From Cristatella mucedo (lineage: Eukaryota; Bryozoa; Phylactolaemata; Cristatellidae): a stretch of 64,000 nucleotides of DNA. Within the stretch, counting starts at the first letter, position 1; each line of letters opens with the position of its first letter. Below are positions 25,546 to 38,480 of this stretch, piece by piece. The translations under genes were made by a program, and so were the position numbers. The notes beneath the pieces were generated by a model. That model searched no databases. It saw only the letters and a program-made list of their open reading frames with translations, and had not been told where the DNA came from. The stretch covers positions 932,501-996,500 of the forward strand of contig WPIO01000096.1 in NCBI GenBank assembly GCA_009760855.2. The letters run 5' to 3'.

Positions 25546-26096
25546 AGTCGAAGCAGCTGCTCCGGCAGCTGCTGCGACTGCGGGGCAGCGCATCGCCTAA
25601 ACGGACGTGGACTGAGCTGCTTAGTCTGCGTTCTGGCGCGCTGCCACAGTCTCGGAGGCGGCGTCCTAAGCTGCATGCAGCTTTCTTCGGAAGAGCTCTA
25701 AGGGCCGAGCGGATATGGTTTACCCTCGCCAAATCGTGCGGTCGTAAAGAATACATAATCTCGTTTCATACGCATTCATGCAGTGCGCTACTCATAAGTC
25801 TCTGCTTATAGCGGCTATCTCTTGAAATAAAACCCAGGTAAATTCAGCGGCCACGATAGCAGTTTATAATCACGGGGAATTTAAATGATAGTTGGAGCCT
25901 GGCCAAGCATGGCATTCAGTTCGCTGAGACTACGGCATTGCGGTGGCTTCTCGTCTCCGACGCCATTATCGGCACAGAATCTGAGCGGTCGCTATTCCTT
26001 AACAGAGAGTCAAGGGTTACTACTGCGACCCCGGCAGGACAGGGCAATACCAGCTAATATATAACTCATACTCTATTTTTTAATATTTTCAATGCA

Positions 26097-26517
<421 letters not shown>

Positions 26518-26598
26518 AGAGGCTCTGGGAAAGAGACAGCTTCCGGTGGCTCAGGGGCAGATCTCTACACCCAGGACTGCGTGCCGTGCTAATCGACC

Positions 26599-26780
26599 AA
26601 ATAAATAAATCCTAGCTGCTTAAACAGCCTCTTTTTGTATAGCGACAGAAGAGCCTTTATGGCTATCACCACTGCTTGCAGTGGTGATAAATGATCGCCC
26701 ACCGCAGGAATCGAACCCACGACCTCGGGACCGAGGTCGTGAAAGCAACCGCCTTACTCAGTGTGCCATTACGGCTCACC
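26599..26780 (-). mobile_element. SINE-1 (tRNA-derived), full copy
   Basis: In element sense: a head with A-box-like TGGCACACTGAG and B-box GGTTCGATTCC, an internal CACGACCTCGG/CCGAGGTCGTG stem, GATCATTTATCACCACTGC, then body GGCTCTTCTGTCGCTATAC, AAAGAGGCTGTTTAAGCAGC and an ATTT-repeat tail. Confidence 0.85.
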
Positions 26781-27012
26781 TAGTCCTGAATAACAGACCG
26801 TCCGATGCAACGTGAATGGTAAAGCAATTCGTTGATACGCGTAGATTGGCCATTTTTATTGCTGGCTGACTCATTTGCGCCACGCTATTAGCCTCCACGG
26901 GTTACCGTCGCAGCCAGGCGATCGCCGAATTCAGCCCGAAAATGGGGTCACGCCAGACGGGCTCTGTTCAACATAATCCCATGAGATCATTCCCGGCGAG
27001 TCGAGCAAGCCT

Positions 27013-27092
27013 CTGTAACACTCCTGCGTAACACCCACATAGTCTTAATGACCTATTGGAGTTGCAGACGGAGATACATTACATTACATTCA
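27013..27092 (+). mobile_element. LINE-B 3' terminal fragment
   Basis: About 80 bp matching the family-B 3' end, including CTGCGTAACACCCACAT and GGAGATACATTACATTACATT. Only the tail is present, an extreme 5' truncation. Confidence 0.7.
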
Positions 27093-27184
27093 CTGGGGCC
27101 TGAAGTCAGACCGGCAAATGCGACATCCGGAAAAAACCCAATTCCGTATACTGGGGCAGTGGTTTTAGATAATAGGAACAGGAA

Positions 27185-27835
27185 CCTTTAAATATTAGCA
27201 ACAATAATAATAGTACCATTAATGCGTTTTTATTGCTCTCTCGGAGAACTAAATCTCTTTCTTGCACTTTACCTCTGCTGTGAAGGAAGCATTATCAAAA
27301 TGGTAAGTTGTAGCATGCTAAATGTCAACAAGCATAACATGATTAGAGGTGATATGCACAGGGTCAGCATGCACATATCCTCAGTGGCAGCATGCGAGCA
27401 GTGTGTCAGCACGACATCACGTGATGAATCACGTGAACCCGCTAAATCCTGCGATAAATGGGTCCATTTTCGGCTTCTTTTCAAAACGACTTGCAAGGCA
27501 GGGGATGACGCGACGTCAGTCGAGAGTGGGTTCCAGCCTTTGGGAGAATGCGAACTAATGGGATGGTCTCCAAAGGCTTTGTGGTTCGCACGAGGTGTAG
27601 CTACGCTATTGGAAAGGTTACTTTGAGGTAGTACACTTAGGTTGTGTGCCGATTGAACAGTAGAAATGCTCGCTGAGCCGATTTTGAGCGTTAACCTTTT
27701 CAGCCATGCCCAAACTGCAGCTAACCAAATCGCTGCTAGACGACAGTGCTCGATTGGAGCATGCAGGGCTGGGCGGCTGCCGCGCACGTAAGAAAAGAAC
27801 CATAGCAATCGCAGAACGAGCGAGCCCTACGAGGG
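27185..27835 (-). mobile_element. LINE-A, 5'-truncated, old
   Basis: 3' UTR signature (GGTCAGCATGCACATATCC) and a minus frame 27808-27269 containing NHKAFGDHPISSHSPKGWNPLS, a decayed C-terminus. Internal stops are few because of its composition. Confidence 0.65.
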
Positions 27836-28284
27836 AGGGGCTGCTGCAGTTCAGAGAAAAGTGGATTCGCTGAATCTAGATTGGCCGCCGTTGCTATAGA
27901 CTGCACTCGACCAAGTTGGGGAGCGAGCAGATGACCCTGACATTTTACAAAGCGCTTAGGTACAGTAAACGATGGGAATACGAAGAGAATCTGTGCGCTA
28001 TCTCTCTCTCTCTCTCTCAGGCGCCAATTCGTCGTGCTAGATCAGCGTCAGCTTGAATCTCGGCTGCATATTCAGCATATTCAACCGTTCAGCATTCAAC
28101 ATTCAGATTCAGCATTCAATAGCATTGCTGAATCCATTGAAAGACAGTGGTCAAAATGCTTGCCCTAAACGTAAGCGTCTCTGCAAGGCGACCATCAGTA
28201 CTCCTCGATCAAACTCGTACAGCATTCCCGACAATTGGGCCTCATTGGCAAGCCTTGTTGGGCACTAATGAATGCATTCCTGTG

Positions 28285-28480
28285 ACGTATCTTTAATAAT
28301 AAGAATAATAATGCACTTGATAAAGGGCCCTCAGATAACTCAATCTGCTTCTAGGCGCTTCCCATTTGCTGCAAAGGCAAATACAATTGAATGGTGAGTA
28401 ATATAATGCTTGATAGACAAACAACATGTATTACACGGTTAGGGGTGACGTGCACAGGATCAGCGTGCAAATCTTTTGCT
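28285..28480 (-). mobile_element. LINE-A 3' end, short copy
   Basis: ATAATAATAATGCACTTGAT start, hairpin region and UTR up to GGTTAGGGGTGACGTGCAC. It lies in the intron just before exon A4. Confidence 0.83.
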
Positions 28481-28694
28481 GGTAGCTCGTCCTAATGAAT
28501 TGCTCAGCACCGGAAATGCTGCATTCGAGCGATAACTGAAGATCCATGTAGAAGGCGTGGCCGTTCTATTAACTGCTACTCTATGAGTTTATTTCTCGCT
28601 GAGCCGGCTTGTCAGCTTTTGCGAATTAGCGATTAAAAAGCGATTTCCATTTTGGACTGCCATAGCCTTGATATTGTATACCTGTTCGCTTTAG

Positions 28695-28841
28695 ACGAGT
28701 TCGTCTACTGGTCAGACTTGAAACAGGATAAGGTAATACGCATGCTCAGACTGGGTGGCTCTGTTCCAGAGACTGTTGCCTCGATGAACAACGTAACGGG
28801 AATCAAGGCATTCACGACTAAGGATAGAAGGTCACTATTTG
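28695..28841 (+). CDS. LRP6-like: LRP5/6-like gene, exon A4 (blade 6, end of propeller A)
   Basis: Encodes the last motif-bearing blade of propeller A: EFVYWSD (YWSD at 28706-28717), a ...VIRMLRLGG strand and a closing ...NNVTGIKAF...DRRSLF segment that corresponds to the MGLKA...RV ending of LRP6 propellers just before their EGF module. The acceptor is TCGCTTTAG; the donor is TTTG|GTAAGC. Phase 1 at both ends, 147 nt. The next exon in the protein should encode an EGF-like domain, but none was recognised before exon B1. Confidence 0.85.
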
Positions 28842-29659
28842 GTAAGCCGACTGCGACTTCGTAAATCAGATGAAATCGCCAATTTTAAAAAGCTAGCGAG
28901 TAGCACGCGTAAAATAAGAAACCATTTGCCTAAAGTGAGGTGCTTCTCTTACTTTTAATTCTTCAAAGTGAAAACTCAACCATGCGTTGATCTAGCCATT
29001 TGCTAATCCAGGTTTAATAAACTACTTTCAAATTAGAGTAGGTTATTTGCACGTCCAGACCAACAGTCAACGCTTAGCCAATATTTTAAAGGCTTCTTCG
29101 AGGCAGAAAACTGCTTACAAACAATTGCGATTCGCTTTCAATGCGAACCTCTGCTTTGCACGAACGCTTTGCATGCACTGCACTGCAAATCAGTCTAGAA
29201 GAACATGCTTAAAAACAGATTTCATGACCTATAGCCTGCTAATAAAATTCCGCCTAATAATTAAGCTCGTAAAAATTATTGCTTGCGGGAATTGTGATGC
29301 AGGAGCGAAGCGAATGTAGACTGTTAAGGCCTGTGAGGTAAATGAATCAATGGCAGTATGCATAGGCAACTGACGCAATCAAAGAGATTAAGTGCCGCAT
29401 GCCGCATCAAGTGAGCAGTCTCAGTTACTTATCAAATTTCCTGTTTAAGCTGACAATCTAATTGCGTGGATTGAAATTAAATTTGAAAGTATGTGAAATC
29501 AATGAGCGGGTCAATTATAACCGGATTCTTGAGCTGGGCGATCATAACCGAATATGCAGGTATTCGAGCGGGTCAATTATAACCATCACTATCCAAAGGC
29601 ATTCTGCCTGCCTAACCTGCCACTGAATTTTTTACTTGACTCGGCGACCAACAATAAAA
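28842..29659 (+). other. Start of the A4-B1 intron
   Basis: Searched for an EGF exon. A cysteine-containing frame at 29047-29319 does not fit EGF spacing. Nothing else seen apart from the 19-bp repeats. Confidence 0.55.
29504..29584. repeat. Three spaced copies of a 19-bp motif
   Basis: GAGCGGGTCAATTATAACC at 29504 and 29566 (identical), with a variant, GAGCTGGGCGATCATAACC, at 29531. Confidence 0.8.
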
Positions 29660-29843
29660 TTAAAAAAATAGGTCCTAGCTGATTAAACAGCCTCTTTTTT
29701 TTAAAGCGACAGAAGAGCCTTTACGGCTATCAACACTGCTTGCAGTGGCGATATAGAATCGCCCACTGCAGGAATCGAACCCACGACCTCGGTACCGAGG
29801 TCGTGAAAGCAACCGCCTTACCTAGTGTGCCATCACGGTTCAC
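29660..29843 (-). mobile_element. SINE-1, full copy
   Basis: Same order of A box, B box (GGTTCGATTCC), GCGATTCTATATCGCCACTG, body and AGCTAGGACC end. It lies in the intron after exon A4. Confidence 0.85.
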
Positions 29844-30550
29844 CGAGAAGGCTTCAATCACATTGACGTGATCAAAGCCACGAAAGTCTACTGTCAAAGA
29901 GAAGGAGACATGCCTTAATATAAAAAAATGAATGAATTCCTAAGGTGTATAGCATTTGTTGCAAAAATTGCTTGTAAGGCAGCACTTTTTATATTTTTCC
30001 TGATTTGTGATTATATTTTTGATCGGAACGTTACTTTTGCACCGTTAGCCCATCCCGGTAGTATCAATTTGGCTTGGAAGTCCAAGCCAGGATTTTCTAG
30101 ATTCAGGTTTATCAGAGTTCGCTCGAATAAGCTGCACAATACCATCTTCTAATAAACCTTCCTGTGATTAATCTGCTGAGAATTACGACTTTGGCTATGT
30201 TCTAGGCAGCAAATTATAAAAGTATTTTGGCTCCCTTGTAACCATTCCAGTGAGTGAAGGGGCTCTTCACCCTCTACTTTCTTCTATTTTCTTTTGGATT
30301 TTCGATTACCTGGAACATTTTAGCAAGCGGCTCCACAAGATACCCACTCGTACGGAACATCGGCCAACATCGGCTCTTAGTGTGACCAGTGTGTGTAGTG
30401 CGATTGGTGCGGAGATTTGGACGTGATTTAACTGATAACGTATCAAAAACACTCGCAGGAGGCAAGCCAAGTCTCAGCTCACCTTAATATTTAATACACA
30501 GCCCTAGCAAAGAGAACTCATTTGAAGAAAGTGCTATATAAAGTCGTGCC

Positions 30551-30867
30551 TCAAATCTTCTCCACGATCAGCTCTGTATAGTTAACTCTTTGTAATTGCC
30601 CGGAAGCCCGAAAAATTACCCGGAAAGAAGCTGCCGCCAGCAGCAGCAGTTCGCTCTCATCGCTAGTGACTTCTACGACGATATGCTTTCCCATGTGAAA
30701 GAAACAAGTTGACCGTTAAACACGAAGCGCTTATTGAAGAAGTATTGAAGGTACTCTAGGGTGGCCCAGTCCTCATACGGAGTTGCGACGAATTGTTTCA
30801 CATTTTCCCAATGTCGATTCGCATTGCTGACGTCAGGCAGCACCTTCAGACGGTAATTCGGTGGCTT
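30551..30867 (-). pseudogene. Unrecognised decayed coding sequence, minus strand
   Basis: Between stops, 30867 to 30676 reads a 64-residue segment starting KPPNYRLKVLPDVSN and containing WENVKQFV, EDWATLEYL and FNKRFVFNGQL, with the amino-acid balance of real protein. Near 30700 the sense appears to move to another frame (GKHIVVEVTSDESELLLLA...), ending at a stop at 30551-30553. Upstream, 30846-31040 in a third frame (...SDWKIRALWTDFF) may be an earlier piece. This suggests a frameshifted retrocopy or a nested gene with small introns. I do not recognise the family. Confidence 0.35.
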
Positions 30868-31399
30868 TCATTTGACTTGTTTCCTACAAAGAAATCAGTC
30901 CACAGAGCTCTGATTTTCCAGTCACTTCCATAGTTTATCGTGATCCTCGCTGCTCCCAAGCGATAGTGAGAAAATTCAAAAGAAGTAATATAAAATTTCT
31001 TCGGTGACAGATCAGGAATAACAAATTTTAAAGTAGCCAATGACGACCCCTAGCCGAAACCAGTGTATATCAGTGCGTCCCTCAAAGTCCTGAAGCTGCA
31101 TTAATACTCTCTGTGGTGCACCGAGTGAGCACGAGAAGCAGATTGCGACTGGAGGAATACTTTTGCAGAGTCCTATGGGCACCTTTAGGCAACCTTTCGC
31201 TATCGCCACCGATACATTGGCCGCGCACGCGTAGAACAGTGCACCTGCCCGGATGGCTAAAGCATCTTGATGCCGTGCGCTCGAAGGACTTTTCTTTATA
31301 AGCTACTTTTAACCTGGCTGATGTAATTGCCAAGCGCAACCTTGCCTTTGATTTCTATGTCGGTGGCAGACAAGCAGCTGCAACTGCGCTTCGATCCTT

Positions 31400-32470
31400 T
31401 CCAGCCACTTCTTCCTCTCTCTCTCTCTATTCCAGATTGCATTATGTTGCTGACACGCAAACTTGCAAAGCACAAACCTTTCTCAAATTAAATGACGATC
31501 AAAAACTTCCCCAGTCATGGAAAAACCTCGCGTCGCTCACTAAATCGATCGGAGTAACTAACCCATAGATTGGGTGCTGCCAATGTATACCTCGCACCAC
31601 GTTGACAGAAAATCTGGACGTGAGGTTCTATCTCGCCCTTTCTCTAAACTGCCACATCTGCACCACGGTCAGGTGAGCCTGATTTCGGTCGCGTCAAATT
31701 TCGAAACTCGGGGCATGCCTAGACAGACGAACCAAATCCAAGTTGGTCTTTGCCTCCCCTCCCTGACTTCAGCAGCACACTACACTAGCAGATCGGCCAC
31801 ACTACGCCGTACACTGCACGGCACTACACTAGCAGATCGGTTGGCCTCTGCAATATGACACTTTGGGTTGGTGCGTAATTTGTTCGCTTATGCGCTAGGC
31901 AATCACGAGCCTTGAGTAGACGCGTTGAAGCTCTTTTGGCTTACTCCGTTGAACTACTTTTCGCTATCCTTTCGCTATCGAGCTTTCGCTGTCTTCGCAC
32001 TGGCTCCCCATTAAGCTGCGCATTGCGGTCAACCTTCCGTCGGTCGCTCCAGTCTGTAGCTCCATTGGTTCTCTTGCTCCGGCTTACGTATGCGAACCGT
32101 TTCCCTATCTGGGCTCATGCATCGTACCGCCGTGCACTGATTACTCAACTCGCTTAGGTTTACCGCTGACCAGCCTCACTGCTGACCAACCTCAAGTTCG
32201 TCGTGGACAGTGCCTGCAGTGCATAGGCTCCAAAAACCACGAACTCTCTCCCGACTGACGTCACGACGTCATCTAAATTGACTACGCTTAAAATAGACGC
32301 TAAAACAGACCTGCTCGTCACGCCGTTTGTTTGTTGGTCTGTGTGAATAGCCCTTTGCTTTAGAAGGCGTGCTAGCACTTTGGACGTGAGAAATAATTGA
32401 CGCAATTAATTTACAGAACATGTAAAGTCGCGGGGAAAGGATTCAGTTCTCTTAGGGCACCACTACGGCG
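31400..32470 (+). mobile_element. Old LINE-related fragment
   Basis: Reads LKLNDDQKLP (decayed LKLNDDKTE) near 31480, a degenerate C-terminus around 31980-32280, and a 3' end ATGTAAAGTCGCGGGGAAAG. Highly diverged from the other family-A copies. Confidence 0.45.
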
Positions 32471-34543
32471 CCACACGGATGTCTCATTAATATCTCATGG
32501 ACATCGTAATTGACGTACACAGCGGGAGCTAAGCTGAACTGGCGGACTTGCGGCTCTTCCATTTACACTGCTATTTGTATTGCTAGAAAGTATTGAAAAA
32601 TAAGACATTTATAATAGCCATGTAAAGCGGCCAAGACAGTATTATCAGTGTCATGCCGACGACTTCATCCGGTGCTCAATAATAGAGGTCTGACAAGCAT
32701 ATACGGAAAATGTTTACCTTTCCATGACGATTACTCTGTATTGTGACTTTAGTATTTCATCTGGCGACAATACCAGCCATTTACAGAGCACAACATTAGG
32801 CATTTTGAATAGGACTACTATTGAACTTTCTTTTAAGATTTGACGGGGACGTCTTCAACACAGTGGACAACTGGTGAGTAAAGAACCCTCACGTGTGAGA
32901 ATTCCCTAAACCTTTTGCGATGAGCGCTTAATTTATAATATTATAATGCGATAATTTAATAATATAATTTAATGATTTAAGATAAGCTTAGTTGATTGGA
33001 ATATGCCATTCCTTAGGCGAATTGTGTATTATGCTCTTTGAAAATGTCTTTCTTAGACTTTGGTGGACTTCCGTAGACAACTTCAGTTGTCGTATAAAAC
33101 TAAACTTAACCTGGTATTATCGGTTGTCTTGCAAACTTTATATATGCAAATACATAGCAATGTATCGAAAATGCTTTTGCAATCAGTCGGCGACCATGTC
33201 AACAGTTTTTTCGCACTGCATTTTTGTGTCTGTCCACTAAAACTTTGCTTTTGTGCAGTTTCTGGTGAGGTTTCCCATTAATCAGTTGCAACGAGGGAGT
33301 TCTTGTGAGATTTTGAGTGCTGATCTAAGGATGCTAACCTGCAAGTGATTAATTTGCCTTCGGCTATTGCTTTTCCTGCACAGCGCATTTTAAAGCACCA
33401 GGAAAAACACTCGGTGTCATATTAAAAGCCCTATTTAAAAGATCCATCATTTGTACTAGTCTCTTCCTTGTGCATGGAGCTGGTTCCCGTTATTCATTAT
33501 ATGCAAAAGTTCATGTGCGCCATTTCCTGTACTTTAAAGTGATAAGGCATTGTTCCATAAAGTGCATGGTAAAGTTTCCTTCTCCAATTCGTCAGGGATC
33601 CTGTCTGTCTGATGACTTAGGCGTTATTTTCAGCTGATCTTTAGAAAATTCAATATAGCTCACCCTGAATCAGAAATAAAGCAGAATGCAAAACGAGATT
33701 TTGGTGCGGTTTAGGGTATATAATACTCGACAGATATTAATTAAAGTGAGCTAAAAACATAATTGTCAAATGCAAGATATAATTCAAAATGCAAACTGAT
33801 AATTTACTCAGTCCATGTGAGCTGGCAAGGAAATAAAAGTGCACTTGCAGCTCTAATTCACCTTTGGCTTCCTAAAGCTTGGGGCTGCGTAATTTTTTCC
33901 ATCATAACCAGACTCCTCGTTATCCAAGGGTTATTTATGAGTGCACTTGACGACTGAAGTTGTAGAACCAAGTCCTACTGCAGGCAACATTTGATTGCCC
34001 ACTGCAAGCTATGTTATTAGCCGCTATGTCTCCTCGCACCGTTATATAGGTTATGCAGTTGAAAAGGTTGAACTTACTTTTTAAGGTACTTACACGTTGC
34101 AAGATTGCTGATGATATCGTTTTGAAGGTTGACTATATTAGCTATTTTAATTCTAGAGAGGTTTTTGTATACAATTTCCATTTTCTGCCACAATACTTAC
34201 TTAACTTAATAATACTCTGTGTATTTAAGACTATATGACATTGAAAGTATAGAAATATAAAAAAAAGTTCATGTTTGAAAACTATATGGGTTATAATGCA
34301 TTTATTAAAAGCAGGAGTCAAAAGCCGTTCTCCTCCCAACTGATGACGTCAGATCTATAAGTTGGCCGGGTACTATAATTAACCATAATCAATGCACCTT
34401 CATCGATAAATAATGGCCGAACAAAATCTGAATCTGAGCTGTAAAAGATCGGAATGATAATGCAATTCAGTGCTCAGATCGAGACGAATTAAATCGCTTT
34501 TTGGTGGAAGCTTATCGCGGCCACGAAGCTTCAGTAGCTCCGA
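32471..34543 (+). other. A4-B1 intron, unique AT-rich part
   Basis: No gene recognised apart from the possible micro-exon and a rejected EGF-like segment near 33186-33263. Confidence 0.5.
32838..32873 (+). other. Possible 36-nt symmetric micro-exon in the A4-B1 intron
   Basis: A pyrimidine-rich tract ending TTTCTTTTAAG is followed by 36 nt and then a strong donor, CTG|GTGAGTAAAG. In phase 1 (the phase of both neighbouring LRP exons) the 36 nt are open and would add 12 residues without shifting the frame. The peptide resembles no EGF or propeller segment. It may be chance. Confidence 0.2.
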
Positions 34544-34662
34544 CATCCTGCATTCCTGCATCCTGCATTTCTGCATCCTGCATTCCTACATCCTGCATTC
34601 CGACATCCTGCATTCCGACATACACATCTTCCTGCATCTTGCATTCCGACATGCACATTCCG
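34544..34662. repeat. 15-bp minisatellite
   Basis: CATCCTGCATTCCTG in five tandem copies with one- or two-base changes, then two looser copies. Long A4-B1 intron. Confidence 0.9.
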
Positions 34663-35599
34663 TACCCTACACGAAGGGATCGCTCTCAATTGCCGAGCAG
34701 AATACTTTGAGTATTTTTATATTATATTTATATTTATTTTTATATTTATTTTGAACCACTAGAGTAGTATTAGAGTAGTACAACGCTAGATATAACAAAT
34801 TTTTGGGAGTCGGGACTTGGAGCAAACTGCTCAGCACAGGCATGGCTGTTGATAATGTTTTATTAGGGTATTCTCGGGAATGTTGGCATTAAGAAGTTAA
34901 ACGTAGGGTGGGCTCACTAAAAAGCCTCGTTTATGTAGCGGCAGTCGAGACTCGGCTTTCAATACTGAACTTGCAGCTAGCAATCATAGACTGCCTGCTG
35001 CAGCTCTTGAATTCGCCACCTGGATCTTGACGTGCGACCACGTGTTACCCTTATGAAAACAACGGCGAAGAGTATCGCGGAAAGTTCTAGTTGACATTCC
35101 GACCGACGGGTTACTCGGGGCTAAAATGGCTAGAAACAATCTAGCCCAAAAACAGCAAACAATGTAGCCACTCTTGGCTGGAAGTATAACTGCTGTAGTA
35201 GCTAACTTTATTTGTAAAAAACATGGTCCAATGTTTTGCATACCTCAAAGGAACAAAATTGCGAGATCGATTAGTTGGAGATGATCTCTAATATTTGCCA
35301 TTAGCGTCGAATGAAGCATTATTATCGCAGGCCATACGTCGTCACTGCAATAGATCTGACAACTTTTACGTCAATGCAGCTAGCACCACGATGTGAGGGT
35401 AAAGATACAGAGGCTCCCGCTGGATCAGTACGTGAAGCATCGCCAATTTAGAATGCCAGGGCCTACTACAGGAATAAATAACCTGTCCAGTCAAGTTTTC
35501 CCAGGTCGAGGCTGCTCAAAGTCGACTTCTCATTGGATATGGGCCTTTCTTCAACGGTTCATTAGGTCAGAATTCGACTGCATGACTGGGCCAAATTCA

Positions 35600-36310
35600 G
35601 TGCATGGCTAGACAAACGGACAGCAGCCAAAACTTTTCTAGCGTCTGCGATATCACGGCGAGAGTAAAGCAATTTTCTTTATTCAAAGCTCATGGTATCA
35701 CTGCTCACTGCTCACTGCATGTCGCATTAGTTTTTGCAACTGGTGCTCAATCAACAGCTCGTTTAGTCCATCGTCAATCGCATCGCTACCAAGTGCCACC
35801 ACTTCTGTCCCGAATTGTACTGGCTAACTATCAATCGTTGAATATACTTCGAGACTCTCTTTCTCACTTGGAGGTAACTTCTGTTGCCTGTGCCAATCTG
35901 CCAATCTGACCTCTTACTCCCCCAGTCACGTGCTCAAGCTTCCACCACTCATTGGCTTACAGTCATCTCATCGTTCATAAGAATGAATTGAAATAAATCT
36001 GTTACTGATCGAGCCTTCGGACGGCACGCGTGGAAAGTCTGGAGGTGCCTCTGGGATTCGGTAACAGTCGGCATGGCTTTTTCAGGATTCAAGTATCAGC
36101 TAAAGTTTGGTCGCCTCCACTCAGATTTTCCTGTCCACCAGTAAGTAGCTCTTATACTTTTCGTCTTGCTTGTGATTACTTACCTGTCCATGATTTGTTG
36201 GATTCTACTGCCAGGGCTACAATTAACCAGGGGCTTTGACTATCTTTGAAAAGCGCCTAGCAAGAGATTGAGTTCTCCGAGGACGCTTTATTACGTGTAT
36301 TATTATTATT
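35600..36310 (+). mobile_element. Old LINE-related 3' fragment
   Basis: Clear only at its 3' end (GAAAAGCGCCTAGCAAGAGA, GAGGACGCTTTATTACGTGT and ATT tail at 36250-36320). Upstream similarity to the C-terminus is weak. It meets the next LINE tail to tail. Confidence 0.5.
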
Positions 36311-36319
36311 ATTATTATT

Positions 36320-38480
36320 ACTACTACCTTCTTGTGTGAGTCTGCGCGTAAATGAAGTGCGATCGCATAGTTTGTGGTAGCGTGCTCAATAGACAACAAG
36401 AGTAGGGGATGACTTGGGCAGAGCTAACATGCAAGAATGCTTAGTGGTAGCATGCAGTGTAAGCAATCGCAATCACGTACAGTTTGAGTTACAGGGACCC
36501 ACTAAATTCTGTGATAAATAGATGTGTTTTTATTTCTTTTTAAATTTCGTCAAGTTGTGAGAAGTCGTGACGCACGTCGAGGGGTGAGTACCAGGCTTTG
36601 TGAGCATACAAACTAAAGGCATGGTGTCTAAAAGATTTGAGATTCTTGCGAGGTATAGATGAAGAGTTAGATTCTGAAAAGCTGGGTGCACTCTGCTTAG
36701 CCTGGTGGTGGATATTATCTGAGAGGTATGCTGAAGCTAAAGAATGAAGTAACCTAAAAGTGTGTGACAAATCCTTGAATTTGATGCGTTGCTTGACTGG
36801 TAGCCTGTGCAGACCGACGAGAAGTGGTGTGACGTGGCAACTGAGAAGCTCACAACAGCCAAGCTGCAGAGTTTTGCACCAGGTCTAAGCAGTTCCTAAG
36901 TGCACCGAGCACCTAAGGCCTTTAGATCGACACGCAGTTAACAGCTAAAGTCAAGACGTGACGTCACAATTGCGTGAACCAATTCAATTCGGTATCCCTG
37001 TCTAAACAAGCACGAATTGAAGCAATGCTATTTAGCTGAAAGTTGGCAGACGTGACTGTGGAGCTGATGTGATCGTCTAATGAAAGGTCACTTTGGAACA
37101 TGACACCTACATTGCGTGCAGATTCCACAGGAGATATATGCTGGCAGAGTCGAATTTGAGCTTCAGCCTTACCAATTTTTTTATCACACTAGGTTTGTAC
37201 ATAACTAGTAAGTTGATTTATTATCGTTCAATTAAAGAAAACTCGCTGCCATCCACTTGCTGATGCCCTCGATACGTGAACACAGGCAGTTGAGAGAATT
37301 CGACATATTGGAGGGCTGTTAGGGCTCAAAGAAGAGGTACAATTGAGTGTCATCTACATGGAATTAAAAACCTAGATTAAGCTTGGCATACACGTTGGCT
37401 AGAGGTAGAGTATAAATCGTGAAATGGACGGGAGCAAGCACAGATCCTGGAGGTACCCTATATTTCAGAGGTTCCCCGGATAATCTTGGTCTACTTACAG
37501 CAACACTCTAGGCTATCACTGATACGGGACCCAAACCATTGCAATGCAGTGTCAGCAATGTCCAGGCGAAATGAGAAGCGCTCCAAAAAGACTTGATGAT
37601 CGATAGTATCAAAAGCTGCCAAAAGATGGTACAAAACAAGCAGAGATCTCTACCTAAGTCTGCATTCCTAAGTAGGTCGTAATACACCCGAATTGATACC
37701 GATTCTGTGAAGGCATTAGCTCTAAAGTCAGATTGGAACTTACTGGAAAGATTATAAGTTTCAATATATGAGTGCAGCTAGACTGTTACGACTCGTTCCA
37801 GTGTTTTTGATAAGAACGAAGACAGTGCGGAAGTTGCTCAAGTTTTGATTGTATAGCGTTGCTTTCTTAAATGCTAGCTCGTCTACAGTCTTTTGAAAGG
37901 TGTTGGTACATGATCTGAGGCTAATGGTGTAGTTATGATGCTAGTTATGCATTGCAGAAGCAGATCAATGTATCGTAGGAGGACAGTGTGAAATGGTACT
38001 CAGGACTGGTTGTCTTCTTTGATTGGGAAATGAATATCAGATGAAGTTCGCTAGTGACCTCCTTGAATGTAGACATTGAGGTGCTCTATGGATTTGAGAG
38101 ATAAGATTCCCTGGGGATGCCGCCATCTTGGGGATGGACTACTTGATCTTGTCCTGATCCTGTGGACAAGAAGCTGGAGAAGCGATCAGCTAGATCACCA
38201 CAGGGATCACTTGGCTAATCCGGAAGCTGAAAGGAGATGGTTGATTGTCAACATGGGCATTCTTGGATTGTGCACCTGTGATTAGATTTGATGCGATGCT
38301 ATTCTCCATTTGTTAAGGGTGAACAGAGCAGCGAATATTGATACCCGTAAAGAATGAGTTACATTCGAGTGCTGCATTTTGGCCTTTAGCCCATGTATTA
38401 GTATTTCTCTTGCCGATCTCATAGAAACGGAATGCCTTGCCGTTGACCGTAACAATCGTATTCAATAGGTAGTGAGTGAG
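36320..38480 (-). mobile_element. LINE-A, long decayed copy with RT region
   Basis: 3' UTR at 36360-36530, C-terminus (36770-36540 minus: LHSLASAYLSDNIHHQAKQ), thumb at about 36800-37400, RT palm around 37480-37900, and linker to about 38480. It parallels the 44 kb copy base for base in parts but with many frame breaks. Confidence 0.78.

Noticed and set aside
25305-25676. 123-codon minus-strand ORF
   Set aside because: Open because of GC-rich, partly duplicated sequence and the overlapping LINE tail; no protein-like domain seen.
29047-29319. Cysteine-containing plus-strand frame, checked as an EGF module
   Set aside because: Cysteine spacing does not fit an EGF domain and no splice sites bound it.
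31230-31256. CTCPDG peptide resembling the end of an EGF domain
   Set aside because: Followed at once by a stop and preceded by no matching cysteines.
33186-33263. Segment with phase-1 boundaries and a FCVCPLKLCFC peptide, a candidate EGF exon
   Set aside because: Only four cysteines, wrong spacing after CP and a weak acceptor; the C-x-C-P match is probably chance.
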